Below, piece after piece: positions 26,324 through 34,731 of a DNA stretch of 64,000 nucleotides (position 1 is its first letter; each line of letters opens with the position of its first letter). The stretch spans positions 1 to 64,000 of the forward strand of contig JAQWRT010000079.1 in NCBI GenBank assembly GCA_029243605.1, in the 5' to 3' direction. This stretch comes from Myxococcota bacterium (GTDB taxonomy: Bacteria > Myxococcota_A > UBA9160 > UBA4427). The notes below the pieces were generated by a model, which was given only the letters and a program-made list of their open reading frames with translations, did not search any database and had not been told where the DNA came from. A program made the translations under genes and the position numbers.

Positions 26324-27505
26324 TCAGATGATCGCGAATTCCCGGCCCACCTTGGCGATGCCGGTGAGGGCCTGGTCGAGATGCTCCCGGCGGTGGGTGG
26401 CCATGTAGGAGGTCCGAATCATGCCCTGGCCGGGGGGCACTGCGGGAGTCACGATGGGATTGACGAAGACGCCCTCATCCTGGAGTCGCGTCGCCATGCT
26501 GAAGACCGTCGAGTCTTCGCCGACCACGATGGGAATGACCGGAGATTCCGAATGGCCGGTATCGAAGCCGAGGCCCTCGAGTTCACGCTTCATGTAGCGG
26601 GTGGATTCCCAGAGTTGTTCGCGGCGCTCGGGCTCGGCTTGGATGATCTCCAGAGCCTTGAGTGCGGCGGCGGCGGTGCCCGGAGGCATGGCGGCTGAAA
26701 AGATCCCCGATCGCGCGTTGTGCCGGATGAAGTCGACGACGTCATGGCTGCCGGCGATGAATCCCCCCACCGAGGCCAGGGATTTCGAGAAGGTGCCCAT
26801 GACCAGGTCCACTTCGCTCTCGAGTCCGAAATGCTCGCCGGTGCCGCGACCGTGTTCCCCCAACACACCGATGCCGTGGGCATCGTCGACGAAGAGCCGT
26901 GCGCCGTGGGTGTTCTTGAGTTCGACGAGTCGGGGCAGGTTCGCGATATCGCCCTCCATCGAGAAGACGCCATCGACCACGATCATCTTGCCCTTGTCGG
27001 GGTCCGAGCGGGCCAGCTTGCCCTCGAGATCGTTCATGTCGTTGTGCTTGTACTTGAGGGTCTTCCCGAACCCGAGGCGAACGCCATCGATGATCGAGGC
27101 GTGGTCCATGCTGTCGAGGAAGGCCAGATCCTGGCGCCCAAAGAGGCAGGAGAGGACACCGACGTTCACCTGAAAGCCGGTGGCGAAGGTGAGAATGGCC
27201 TCGGCCTTCATGAATTCGGCCAGGCGTTCCTCGAGTTCGACGTGGATATCCAGGGTGCCGTTGAGAAGCCGGGAGCCCGCGCAGCCCGTGCCGTAGCGGA
27301 GGACTGCGGCGGCGGCGGCTTCCTTGACGGCGGGGTGGCTCGTCAGTCCCAGGTAATTATTCGACCCCAACATGATGACCTTCTGGCCGTCGATGGTGAC
27401 CACCGGATCCTGGGGAGAGGAAATACTCCGGTAATAGGGATACATGTCGGCCTGGCGGAGCTCACGCGCGAGGGTGTAGTCGGAGCATTTCTGCAGGATG
27501 TCCAC
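26324..27505 (-). CDS. Alpha-oxoamine synthase, serine palmitoyltransferase-like
   Basis: This 393-residue fold-type I PLP enzyme condenses an acyl-CoA or acyl-ACP with an amino acid, releasing CO2. MLGSNNYLGLTSHPAVKEAA, DSMDHASIIDG, VDDAHGIGVLGEHGRGTGEH and the Schiff-base Lys241 in GTFSKSLASVGGF are visible. FSKS, rather than the TLGK-type motif of BioF, and the opening DILQKC with YPYYRSI favour serine palmitoyltransferase-like enzymes that start sphingolipid synthesis. 2-amino-3-ketobutyrate ligase, BioF or CqsA-like signal synthases are alternatives. The GTG at 27505 follows AGAGGAGA; a TTG nine codons upstream is also open. No ketosphinganine reductase is adjacent. Confidence 0.75.
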   Translation of the reverse strand: MDILQKCSDYTLARELRQADMYPYYRSISSPQDPVVTIDGQKVIMLGSNNYLGLTSHPAVKEAAAAAVLRYGTGCAGSRLLNGTLDIHVELEERLAEFMKAEAILTFATGFQVNVGVLSCLFGRQDLAFLDSMDHASIIDGVRLGFGKTLKYKHNDMNDLEGKLARSDPDKGKMIVVDGVFSMEGDIANLPRLVELKNTHGARLFVDDAHGIGVLGEHGRGTGEHFGLESEVDLVMGTFSKSLASVGGFIAGSHDVVDFIRHNARSGIFSAAMPPGTAAAALKALEIIQAEPERREQLWESTRYMKRELEGLGFDTGHSESPVIPIVVGEDSTVFSMATRLQDEGVFVNPIVTPAVPPGQGMIRTSYMATHRREHLDQALTGIAKVGREFAII

Positions 27506-27843
27506 CGGCCTCGTTCTCCTCTCGCGTTTCAACCCGTTGGGGCCCCACGGCGGGCCCGAGGGGCGTCTTCACACTGGGCGCTGTCTGAATCGCCCCCAGC
27601 TCGTTGGCGAAGTGGGCGTTTTGACCTTCTAGTTTGCCGTGCGGGGGGCTTCGGCGGAGGAGACGCTTGGACTCAGCGCCAGGGCTTCTCATCCTTGAGG
27701 ACCCGAGACTACCCCACCCGATTTGACCTCGTCACAGTTTTTCGCCCGCACTTAGCCCCGGGGGAAATTAGACGGGGGTATTTAACCGCATACAGCGAAC
27801 CCGCGCTATCCCTCGACCCGGGGCTTCTGTAGATTCCGCGCGC
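27506..27843. other. Intergenic region between divergent oxoamine synthase and mlaA genes
   Basis: About 338 bases without a convincing gene. The half nearest mlaA is somewhat AT-richer (around 27765-27790) and presumably holds its promoter, but no clear -35/-10 pair stands out. No repeat or tRNA was seen. Confidence 0.3.
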
Positions 27844-28704
27844 ATGTTTAGACCCAATTTTCGACAAAGACGAGCGGCGGGGAGGCCTGGGGGCTCCCGT
27901 GGGTTGGCGGCGCTGCTCCTGCTCGGCCTCGTTTTGGGTCCGGGGATGGGGCATGCGGTGGACGTCGCCGGCGAGCCCGAACCGGGGATCACGAACTCCA
28001 CCGACTCCGATGATTTCGGTGACTTCGATGACTTCGACGATTTCGATCTGGAACTCGAGGGTGGGGACACGGGCATTGCGGACCCCTTCGAACCGGTGAA
28101 CCGCGGATTCTTGGGTTTCAACCGGGTAGTGGATCGCTTCCTTTTCGATCCGCTCACCGAGGGGTACCGGTATTTGGTTCCCGAGGTCGCGCGGCGCTCG
28201 GTCAACCGCTTCTTCACCAATATCAATTCCACCCAAAGCCTGGTGAACGACATCTTTCAACTCGAGTGGATGGACGCCCAGCGCACCTTCGTCCGCCTGA
28301 TCGTCAATTTTACCGTGGGGATCGGGGGGCTTTTCGATCCGGCGACAAGCTGGGGGCTCGACGGCCACGTGTCGGATTTCGGTCAGACCCTTGCCCTGGC
28401 CGGGATTCCCACAGGCCCCTATCTGGTACTCCCACTCTTTGGACCCTCGGACGCACGGGATGCCGTAGGCCTCGGAGTCGATTCGCTCTTTCACCCCACC
28501 TTCTTCATCCTGCCGGGGGTCGACGCGCTCTTCTTCAATACGAGTTCGGGTTTCTCCCAGCGCGAAAGCCATTACGAGGAGATCAAGGCTTTGGAGGAGA
28601 GTTCGATCGATTATTACGCGGCTCTGCGCAGCGGTTATATCCAGAATCGCGAAGCCCAGGTCTGGGCCCGGCGCGAAGATCGTCGGCCCGATCGTTCGCC
28701 CTAG
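27844..28704 (+). CDS. mlaA: MlaA/VacJ phospholipid-transport protein
   Basis: This 286-residue protein retrieves mislocalised phospholipid from the outer leaflet of the outer membrane. After a signal peptide (LAALLLLGLVLGPG then GHA) comes a short acidic stretch of Asp-Phe repeats near 58-70, then the family core: IADPFEPVNRGFLGFN, FFTNINSTQSLVNDIFQ, GIGGLFDPATSWGL and the LALAGIPTGPYLVLPLFGPS signature. No lipobox cysteine is visible at the signal-peptide end, whereas the E. coli protein is a lipoprotein. mlaC lies downstream on the opposite strand, tail to tail. Confidence 0.92.
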   Translation: MFRPNFRQRRAAGRPGGSRGLAALLLLGLVLGPGMGHAVDVAGEPEPGITNSTDSDDFGDFDDFDDFDLELEGGDTGIADPFEPVNRGFLGFNRVVDRFLFDPLTEGYRYLVPEVARRSVNRFFTNINSTQSLVNDIFQLEWMDAQRTFVRLIVNFTVGIGGLFDPATSWGLDGHVSDFGQTLALAGIPTGPYLVLPLFGPSDARDAVGLGVDSLFHPTFFILPGVDALFFNTSSGFSQRESHYEEIKALEESSIDYYAALRSGYIQNREAQVWARREDRRPDRSP

Positions 28705-28755
28705 GGGTCTATTGAGAGGGGTCTGGTCAGAAGACCCGCCGAGAGAGGGCCGAGT

Positions 28756-29433
28756 TCAGCTGCCGCCCTTGGTGCGCAGGTCGAGGATCTTCTTGTCCAC
28801 GGCGGCGGCGAGTTCGGGAAATCCCTTCGCCTTCAGGGTGGTGGAGAAATCCGATCGTCGCAGGGCGAGTTCGCTGACCGTGCCCTTGAGGTAGATGTCG
28901 ATGATTCGCCAACCGTCGTCGGTCTTTCGCAATCGATAGTTGAGGATGATGTCCTCGGAGTTGGGGACCCGGAGCTCGGTGAGGACAACCAGGGTTTCGC
29001 GTTTTGCGGGTTCCTCGCCCAGGGTGTGAAAGGATTCGCCGTCGTACGCGTCGAAATTGCCGGCGTAGTTCGCGGCTAGGAAGCTCGTGAACTTGTCGAG
29101 CCAGATCTCCTTTTCAGCCGCGGACAACTTCTTCCAGTGTCGCCCGACGGATTTGGAGCCCATGAAGTTGAGGTCGAAGGTTTCCTCGACGACCGGCCGC
29201 AAACGGTCGAAGCGTCCCTGGAAGCCGAGCTCCTGGGCTCCCTGCATGGATTCCATCAGCCCACCATGGAGCCGCTCCACGGTGGCGGCGGCGGAAGCCC
29301 GGGCCTCGGGGGCGGGCTCTCCCCCGTTATTTCCTGCCAGATTGTCCCCGCCCACTTCGTTCCCGCCGGCGGCGGAGGCCGTTAGGCAAAACGCCACGAG
29401 AAGTGCGGCGAGCCATCGGTGTGGGCGAAGCAT
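28756..29433 (-). CDS. mlaC: MlaC/Ttg2D periplasmic phospholipid carrier
   Basis: This 225-residue periplasmic protein ferries phospholipid between MlaA and the inner-membrane Mla transporter. It has a signal peptide (WLAALLVAFCLTASA), then VVEETFDLNFMGSKSVGRHW, LDKFTSFLAANYAGNF and IILNYRLRKTDDGWRIIDIYLKG, all typical of MlaC. The ATG at 29433 places the signal peptide properly; the upstream frame does not. It faces mlaA tail to tail, an unusual arrangement, and mlaD, mlaE and mlaF are not in the window. Confidence 0.92.
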   Translation of the reverse strand: MLRPHRWLAALLVAFCLTASAAGGNEVGGDNLAGNNGGEPAPEARASAAATVERLHGGLMESMQGAQELGFQGRFDRLRPVVEETFDLNFMGSKSVGRHWKKLSAAEKEIWLDKFTSFLAANYAGNFDAYDGESFHTLGEEPAKRETLVVLTELRVPNSEDIILNYRLRKTDDGWRIIDIYLKGTVSELALRRSDFSTTLKAKGFPELAAAVDKKILDLRTKGGS

Positions 29434-29552
29434 GGCGGCATCCTCGTTTCTGCGGGTATCCAGGGGTCGGTCCTCAGCGGTCATATTGCGATGGCCCCCG
29501 GGTGGGCGATCCGGCCGGCCCGGGTGGCGCGCAGCTTAGCGAAGCCCCGTCG

Positions 29553-30431
29553 CTATTCGCCGAGGGCAAATTTCGCCAGGGCGGCGTTGAATCCCTCGGG
29601 GTTATCGGTCATCACCGAGTGTCCCGCCTGGGGGACCACCGCGAGCTGCCCTTGAGGAAGCACTTCGTCCGCCATCCGGTCGGCGATTTCGGCGCCAAGG
29701 ATATCCGAAGCGGCCCCCCGGATAACTAGGGTGGGGCAGGGGATTTGGGCCAGGGCTTTCCACATGTTCTCCTGATCTTCGGTGTGCCGTTTTTCGATTT
29801 CGGCGGCATCGAGCTTGCCGGTGTCCCCGCTCACCGCCCGGCGAAAGGCCGTATCCATCTTGAGGATCCAGCGCTTGTCCTCGGGCCGTTGCCGGGCACC
29901 GAATTTTGCCATCCGGCGGATCGAAGCCGAGGTCGCCGCGGGGTAGAGGTGAACGAGTAGCTGCTCGTATTCGGCGAGGGAAGCGAAACTCGGGTCCGAA
30001 TTTTGAGCGGCCTCCATGGAAATCCGGGTGCTGCCCCGGGCGTCGATTTCCGGGGCGGAGTCGACGATCACCAGACCCGCGAGTTTTTCGGGGTTGCGGC
30101 CTCCGTAGAGCATGGCGATGCGCCCACCCAGGGAGTGCCCCACCAGGACAAGTCTTTCGAGACCGAGGCTGGCGACGATGGCCTCGATGTCTTCGACGTG
30201 GTCCTGGTACGTGTAGGCGCCCTCGGGGTGCCAGTCCGAATCGCCGTGGCCCCGGAGGTCGACGGCCATAACCCGGTAATGGTCGGCGACGGTGGGGATA
30301 AAATCATCCCAGATATGGGCTTCGTTGCTGTAGCCGTGGAGAAGCAGCATGGGGACGCCCTCCTGGCTCCACTCGACCAGGTTGATCGAGAGTTCCCCCG
30401 CTCCCTGAATCTTTCTCGCTTGAAATGCCAT
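29553..30431 (-). CDS. Alpha/beta hydrolase
   Basis: A 292-residue alpha/beta hydrolase with LLLHGYSNEAHIW, AVDLRGHGDSDWH, the nucleophile elbow GHSLGG (Ser100), Asp in ILGAEIADRM and the catalytic His in QAGHSVMTDNP. The closest layout is that of haloalkane-dehalogenase or epoxide-hydrolase-like esterases, and no substrate can be given. It starts at the ATG at 30431, divergent from aconitase across about 305 bases. It is similar in plan to the hydrolases at 21.2 and 39.6 kb, as if this lineage had expanded the family. Confidence 0.82.
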   Translation of the reverse strand: MAFQARKIQGAGELSINLVEWSQEGVPMLLLHGYSNEAHIWDDFIPTVADHYRVMAVDLRGHGDSDWHPEGAYTYQDHVEDIEAIVASLGLERLVLVGHSLGGRIAMLYGGRNPEKLAGLVIVDSAPEIDARGSTRISMEAAQNSDPSFASLAEYEQLLVHLYPAATSASIRRMAKFGARQRPEDKRWILKMDTAFRRAVSGDTGKLDAAEIEKRHTEDQENMWKALAQIPCPTLVIRGAASDILGAEIADRMADEVLPQGQLAVVPQAGHSVMTDNPEGFNAALAKFALGE

Positions 30432-30736
30432 CGCCGAATCGTACCCGAAGACGCCCCGGCTTCGCGACGGCAGCCCCAACGCTCTCCTCCGGCGTCCAAA
30501 ACCGTCCGGGCGGCTTCTCGCGAGCGACCCGGTCTCTCCTGAACGCGGCCCGGGCCTGCGCTATTGTGGCCGCCCCCTGGGTTCGCCTCCCAGGACAAGG
30601 GGCGATGCGCCCGGTCCCCGAGGTGGTTCTGGGGCGCTTCTGCGACCCGGGCTCTTCAGGGAGTCGCCGCGGGGCGGGCCCCTCCGAGGTGGAGTGGCCA
30701 AGACATGAATCCATCCCGTTCGATAGGAGTACAGCC
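30432..30736. other. Intergenic region before aconitase
   Basis: About 305 GC-rich bases between divergent genes. TATTGT near 30570 could be a -10 element for the aconitase gene but lacks a matching -35. Nothing else is seen. Confidence 0.3.
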
Positions 30737-33013
30737 ATGCCGGTGATCGAAACCACAGCCCAACTCGTCGAGGGCACCTACACCCGGATGAAGGAAAGCC
30801 TTGAGATCGTGCGAGGCCGCCTCGGCCGACCGCTCACCTACGCGGAAAAGGTGCTTTTCGGGCACCTGAATGATCCGGCTGGCCAGGAACTCGAGCCCGG
30901 TGAGGCCTACCTCCTGTTGCGCCCGGATCGCATCGCGATGCAGGACGCGACTGCTCAGATGGCGCTGCTCCAGTTCATGCAGGCGGGCAAGGACGAAACC
31001 GCCGTACCCACCACCGTGCATTGCGACCACTTGATCGAGGCCTATAAGGGGTCGCGGACCGATCTCGGGACCGCCGAAACCACCAACGCCGAGGTCTATA
31101 ATTTCTTGCGCACCTGCTCGTCGCGCTACGGCATCGGGTTCTGGGGGCCCGGAGCGGGAATCATTCACCAGGTCGTGCTGGAAAAATACGCTTTTCCCGG
31201 TGGCATGATGCTGGGCACCGACTCGCATACGCCCAATGCCGGTGGCCTCGGCATGTTTGCCTGCGGGGTGGGGGGTGCCGATGCGGTGGACGTCATGGCG
31301 GGCTTCCCCTGGGAGGTGCTGCACCCCAATCGGGTCGGCGTGCACTTGAAGGGCGAGCTCTCGGGCTGGTCCTCTCCCAAGGACGTTATCCTCAAGGTTC
31401 TCGACGAGTTGACGGTCAAGGGCGGGACCAACCGCGTGGTCGAGTATTTCGGACCCGGCGCGGACTCCATCAGTTGCACGGGCAAGGGAACGATTACGAA
31501 TATGGGTGCCGAACTCGGCGCCACCACTTCGATCTTCCCCTATGACCCGCGCATGCATGCCTACCTCGAGGCCACCGAGCGCGGGGATATCGCGGCGGTT
31601 GCGGCGGCGGAGGCCGACCTACTCCGGGCCGACGACGAGGTGCTCGCCGATCCCGGAAACTATTTTGATGTCTTGGTCGAGATCGACCTCTCGACTCTCG
31701 AGCCCTATATCGTGGGCCCCCACACGCCCGATCTGGCCCACCCGGTTTCCCGGATGGCCGCCGACACCCGGGAGAACGGCTACCCGGAAAAACTGAGCGC
31801 GGGGCTGATCGGGAGCTGTACGAATTCGTCCTACGAGGACATGTCCAGAGCGGCGGATGTCGCTCGTCAGGCGGCTGCCCACGGCGCGCGCAGCCGGGCC
31901 ACCCTCTGGGTGACCCCGGGCTCCGAGCAGATTCATCAGACCATCGGCCGGGACGGCCAAATGCAGGAGCTCGAGGCGATCGGGGGAACCGTGCTCGCCA
32001 ATGCCTGCGGCCCGTGCATCGGCCAGTGGAAGCGGGACGATGTCCAGAAGGGTGATTCGAACTCGATCATCAGCTCCTACAACCGAAATTTCCCCAAGCG
32101 AAACGATGGCAACCCCGAAACCCTCTCCTTCATCTCCAGTCCGGAGGTTGTGGTCGCCTATGCCTTGGCTGGAACCCTGGATTGGAGTCCCTTGGACGGC
32201 GAGCTCGAGGCCGCCGACGGAACGCGCTTCAAGCTCGACCCTCCGGCTCCAGCTCCGGAGATCCCCGTCGATGGCTTCGTGATTTCGTACGAGGGCTATC
32301 AGGCACCGGCGAAAGATCACGGCAACCTCGACGTGGAAATTGCGCCCGAGAGCGAGCGCCTCCAGCGTCTATCTCCCTTCGAACCCTGGGACGGTCAGGA
32401 CATGGAATCGCTTCCCCTGCTCCTAAAAGCGCGAGGAAAGTGCACCACGGATCATATTTCCATGGCGGGTCCTTGGCTTCGCTTCCGAGGACACCTGGAC
32501 AATATCAGCGACAACATGTTCATCGGCGCGATCAATGCCTTCACGGGTGACCCGGGCACGGGCCTCGACCAGCTATCGGGCGAGGCCGGCGTTGCCTTCC
32601 CCGCGGTGGCGCGCCACTACAAGGCCGAGAAGATGCGTTGGGTCGTGGTGGGCGACGAAAATTACGGCGAGGGAAGCAGCCGGGAGCATGCGGCCATGTC
32701 GCCTCGTCATTTGGGGGCCGCTGCGGTGATCACCCGGAGCTTCGCGCGGATTCACGAGTCGAACCTGAAGAAGCAGGGGGTTCTCCCGCTGACCTTCGTC
32801 GACCCGGCCGATTACGAGAAGGTCCTCGAGACCGATCGCATCAGTTTGCGCGGCTTGAAAACGCTGGCGCCCGATTCCGCCCTGACGGCGGTGGTGCATC
32901 ATGCGGATGGCAGCGAGGAGAGCTTTTCAGTCGACCACACCCTGAACGAAGAGCAGATCGGGTGGTTCAAGGCGGGCTCTGCTCTGAATCTTCTGCGCCA
33001 GCAGGCGGGTTGA
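30737..33013 (+). CDS. acn: Aconitate hydratase, mitochondrial-type
   Basis: This 758-residue 4Fe-4S enzyme interconverts citrate and isocitrate in the TCA cycle. Cluster ligands lie in IGSCTNSSYEDM and NACGPCIGQWKR; GTDSHTPNAGGLGM, GKGTITNMGAELGAT and the swivelling-domain segment GDENYGEGSSREHAA are all intact. Length and the layout starting VPTTVHCDHLIEA fit the mitochondrial-type aconitase seen in some bacteria, rather than AcnA/IRP1 (about 890) or AcnB (about 860). AGGAG lies nine bases before the ATG at 30737. Its end overlaps the convergent VTT-protein gene by 47 bases. Confidence 0.95.
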   Translation: MPVIETTAQLVEGTYTRMKESLEIVRGRLGRPLTYAEKVLFGHLNDPAGQELEPGEAYLLLRPDRIAMQDATAQMALLQFMQAGKDETAVPTTVHCDHLIEAYKGSRTDLGTAETTNAEVYNFLRTCSSRYGIGFWGPGAGIIHQVVLEKYAFPGGMMLGTDSHTPNAGGLGMFACGVGGADAVDVMAGFPWEVLHPNRVGVHLKGELSGWSSPKDVILKVLDELTVKGGTNRVVEYFGPGADSISCTGKGTITNMGAELGATTSIFPYDPRMHAYLEATERGDIAAVAAAEADLLRADDEVLADPGNYFDVLVEIDLSTLEPYIVGPHTPDLAHPVSRMAADTRENGYPEKLSAGLIGSCTNSSYEDMSRAADVARQAAAHGARSRATLWVTPGSEQIHQTIGRDGQMQELEAIGGTVLANACGPCIGQWKRDDVQKGDSNSIISSYNRNFPKRNDGNPETLSFISSPEVVVAYALAGTLDWSPLDGELEAADGTRFKLDPPAPAPEIPVDGFVISYEGYQAPAKDHGNLDVEIAPESERLQRLSPFEPWDGQDMESLPLLLKARGKCTTDHISMAGPWLRFRGHLDNISDNMFIGAINAFTGDPGTGLDQLSGEAGVAFPAVARHYKAEKMRWVVVGDENYGEGSSREHAAMSPRHLGAAAVITRSFARIHESNLKKQGVLPLTFVDPADYEKVLETDRISLRGLKTLAPDSALTAVVHHADGSEESFSVDHTLNEEQIGWFKAGSALNLLRQQAG

Positions 33014-33710
33014 GGTCGACGGCGTCCTCTTCGGCTTCCCCCTTACCGAGCACCACGCGTCCGAGGAAATTGCGGCCGCTGGGAAAGAGCAGCGGCGAAG
33101 CGAGCAGGGCAAAGATGATCGCGGTGGCGATCAGGATCAGCTTGAGTTCGCCGGCCATCAGGCTGTCGCCGAAATAGGCATAGGTGGCTGCGCGGGGAAT
33201 GGCGCCCGCCCATAGGGCCAGGGTGAATACGCCGAGTTTCATGGCGGTGACCCCGGCCAGGGCGTGATACGCGGTGAGCACCCCAATGGGGTAGCCCGTG
33301 GCCAGGGTGATAAAGAGGGCGCCCGGACGCTCCCCGGCTCGTTTGATCAGAGGCCGGATGCGATCGGGAATCTTCCGATGCACCGCGTCGCGCCCGGCCA
33401 TCCGCGCGAGTTGGAAAGCGATCAGTCCGGAGATCTCCAGACCCAGGGCGCCGTAGAGAGTTCCCCAGAAGACCCCAAAGCAGAGTCCCGCCACGATCAG
33501 CACGACCTGGGAGGGCAGGCCGACGAAGCTCCGTCCGGCGACGAGGCCCACGCACAGAACTGGGGCAATGGGGCCCGCGGCGAGAACCCATTCGCGAATG
33601 GACTCCGGGTCGAGGTCGATGCCCAAGCGGCCGCGAACGAACATCCCCAGGGCGACTAGGCCAATGCCCAGGCCCGTAAACCCAAGCCATTTCCGCGAAG
33701 CCTTTGTCAT
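32967..33710 (-). CDS. TVP38/TMEM64 (VTT/DedA-like) membrane protein
   Basis: This 247-residue protein has five or six hydrophobic helices. The central part carries AGRSFVGLPSQVVLIVAGLCFG and FITLATGYPIGVLTAYHALAGV, corresponding to the re-entrant loops of the VTT domain found in TVP38/TMEM64 and DedA proteins, which act as lipid scramblases or undecaprenyl-phosphate translocases. The exact substrate is unknown. It ends in a charged, proline-rich tail that overlaps the aconitase 3' end on the opposite strand. Confidence 0.8.
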   Translation of the reverse strand: MTKASRKWLGFTGLGIGLVALGMFVRGRLGIDLDPESIREWVLAAGPIAPVLCVGLVAGRSFVGLPSQVVLIVAGLCFGVFWGTLYGALGLEISGLIAFQLARMAGRDAVHRKIPDRIRPLIKRAGERPGALFITLATGYPIGVLTAYHALAGVTAMKLGVFTLALWAGAIPRAATYAYFGDSLMAGELKLILIATAIIFALLASPLLFPSGRNFLGRVVLGKGEAEEDAVDLNPPAGAEDSEQSPP

Positions 33711-33776
33711 AGGGGTGGCCCACTATAGTGCAGGACACAAGCTGACCCGAATCCCGTCGAGGGGTATTGTCTGGCC

Positions 33777-34730
33777 GTGCCCGCTGAGACTCTCGCCATT
33801 CTGAATCCCCGTGCGGGGAACGTATCCCGGCTTCTCGGCCGCATCGAAAGCCGCCTGATCGAGTCCTTCTCCAGCGCTCCGGGCGGTCTCGAGATCGAGC
33901 GTACCCGGGCGCCCTGGGATGCCTCACGGATCGCCCGGGAAGCGTCGCGTGCCGGGGTCAAGCGGCTGATCGTCGGCGGAGGGGACGGAACCTTGGGCGA
34001 GGTTGTCAGCGGCTTGCTTTCGGCGGGGCTCGGTCAGGAAACCGAGATCGGCTTGCTTCCCCTGGGTTCGGGTTGCGATTTCGCGCGCACGGTGGGCGTT
34101 CCCCGGGCTCTCGACCAGGCCATCGGCGCTCTCCGGAGCGGGCTCTGCCGGCGGGTGGACGCCGGTCGGGTCGTCCATACCGGGCTCGGGGGTGAAGAGG
34201 AATCCCGTTTTTTTCTCAACGAGGCGAGTTTTGGTTTGAGCGGTTCCATCGTCGACTCGGTCAATCGCCATCCCGGACGGCTCGGTCCCCGCGCCGGGTT
34301 CCTACGGGCGAGTCTCGGAGCGATCGCTCGCCATCACCAGCCCGAGGTTGTGGTGCGGGTCGATGGTGAGGAAGTGCACACGGGTCGCATCGCCTTGGTT
34401 CTGGCGGCCAACGGTCGCTTCTGCGGGGCTGGCATGAAAATGGCTCCGGGAGCCGAGTGCGACGATGGCCTGCTCGATGTCGTGATCGTCAAGGCGCTCT
34501 CCCGGCCCCGGCTCTGGTACAACCTGCCCTCGCTCTATAGCGGGCGCCATGTAAGTCATCCCGCGGTTTCGGTGCACCGGGGCACCCGGGTCGAAGCGGA
34601 GCCGGTGGGTGGCGATCACGCGCCCCTGGATGTCGATGGCGAAGCTGCGGGCCGGGCGCCGGTGCGCGTTGAATTGCTGCCCCGGGCGATCGGCCTCTTC
34701 GGTCTGCCGGGCCCGGGCGGGAAACCCTAG
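33777..34730 (+). CDS. Diacylglycerol/lipid kinase family protein
   Basis: This 317-residue protein of the DAGK catalytic-domain family (YegS/LCB5 type) phosphorylates a lipid alcohol such as diacylglycerol or a sphingoid base. The nucleotide-binding signature VGGGDGTLGEV spans about 66-76; LPLGSGCDFARTVGVP takes the place of the usual LPLGTGNDFAR; CDDGLLDVVIV and HAPLDVDGE follow in the C-terminal beta-sandwich. The GTG start is one of several short-leader starts in this genome. One base separates its stop from the queuosine-salvage gene, so the two are cotranscribed. The sphingolipid-like gene at 26 kb makes an LCB-kinase-like role imaginable but unproven. Confidence 0.85.
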   Translation: MPAETLAILNPRAGNVSRLLGRIESRLIESFSSAPGGLEIERTRAPWDASRIAREASRAGVKRLIVGGGDGTLGEVVSGLLSAGLGQETEIGLLPLGSGCDFARTVGVPRALDQAIGALRSGLCRRVDAGRVVHTGLGGEEESRFFLNEASFGLSGSIVDSVNRHPGRLGPRAGFLRASLGAIARHHQPEVVVRVDGEEVHTGRIALVLAANGRFCGAGMKMAPGAECDDGLLDVVIVKALSRPRLWYNLPSLYSGRHVSHPAVSVHRGTRVEAEPVGGDHAPLDVDGEAAGRAPVRVELLPRAIGLFGLPGPGGKP

Positions 34731-34731
34731 G

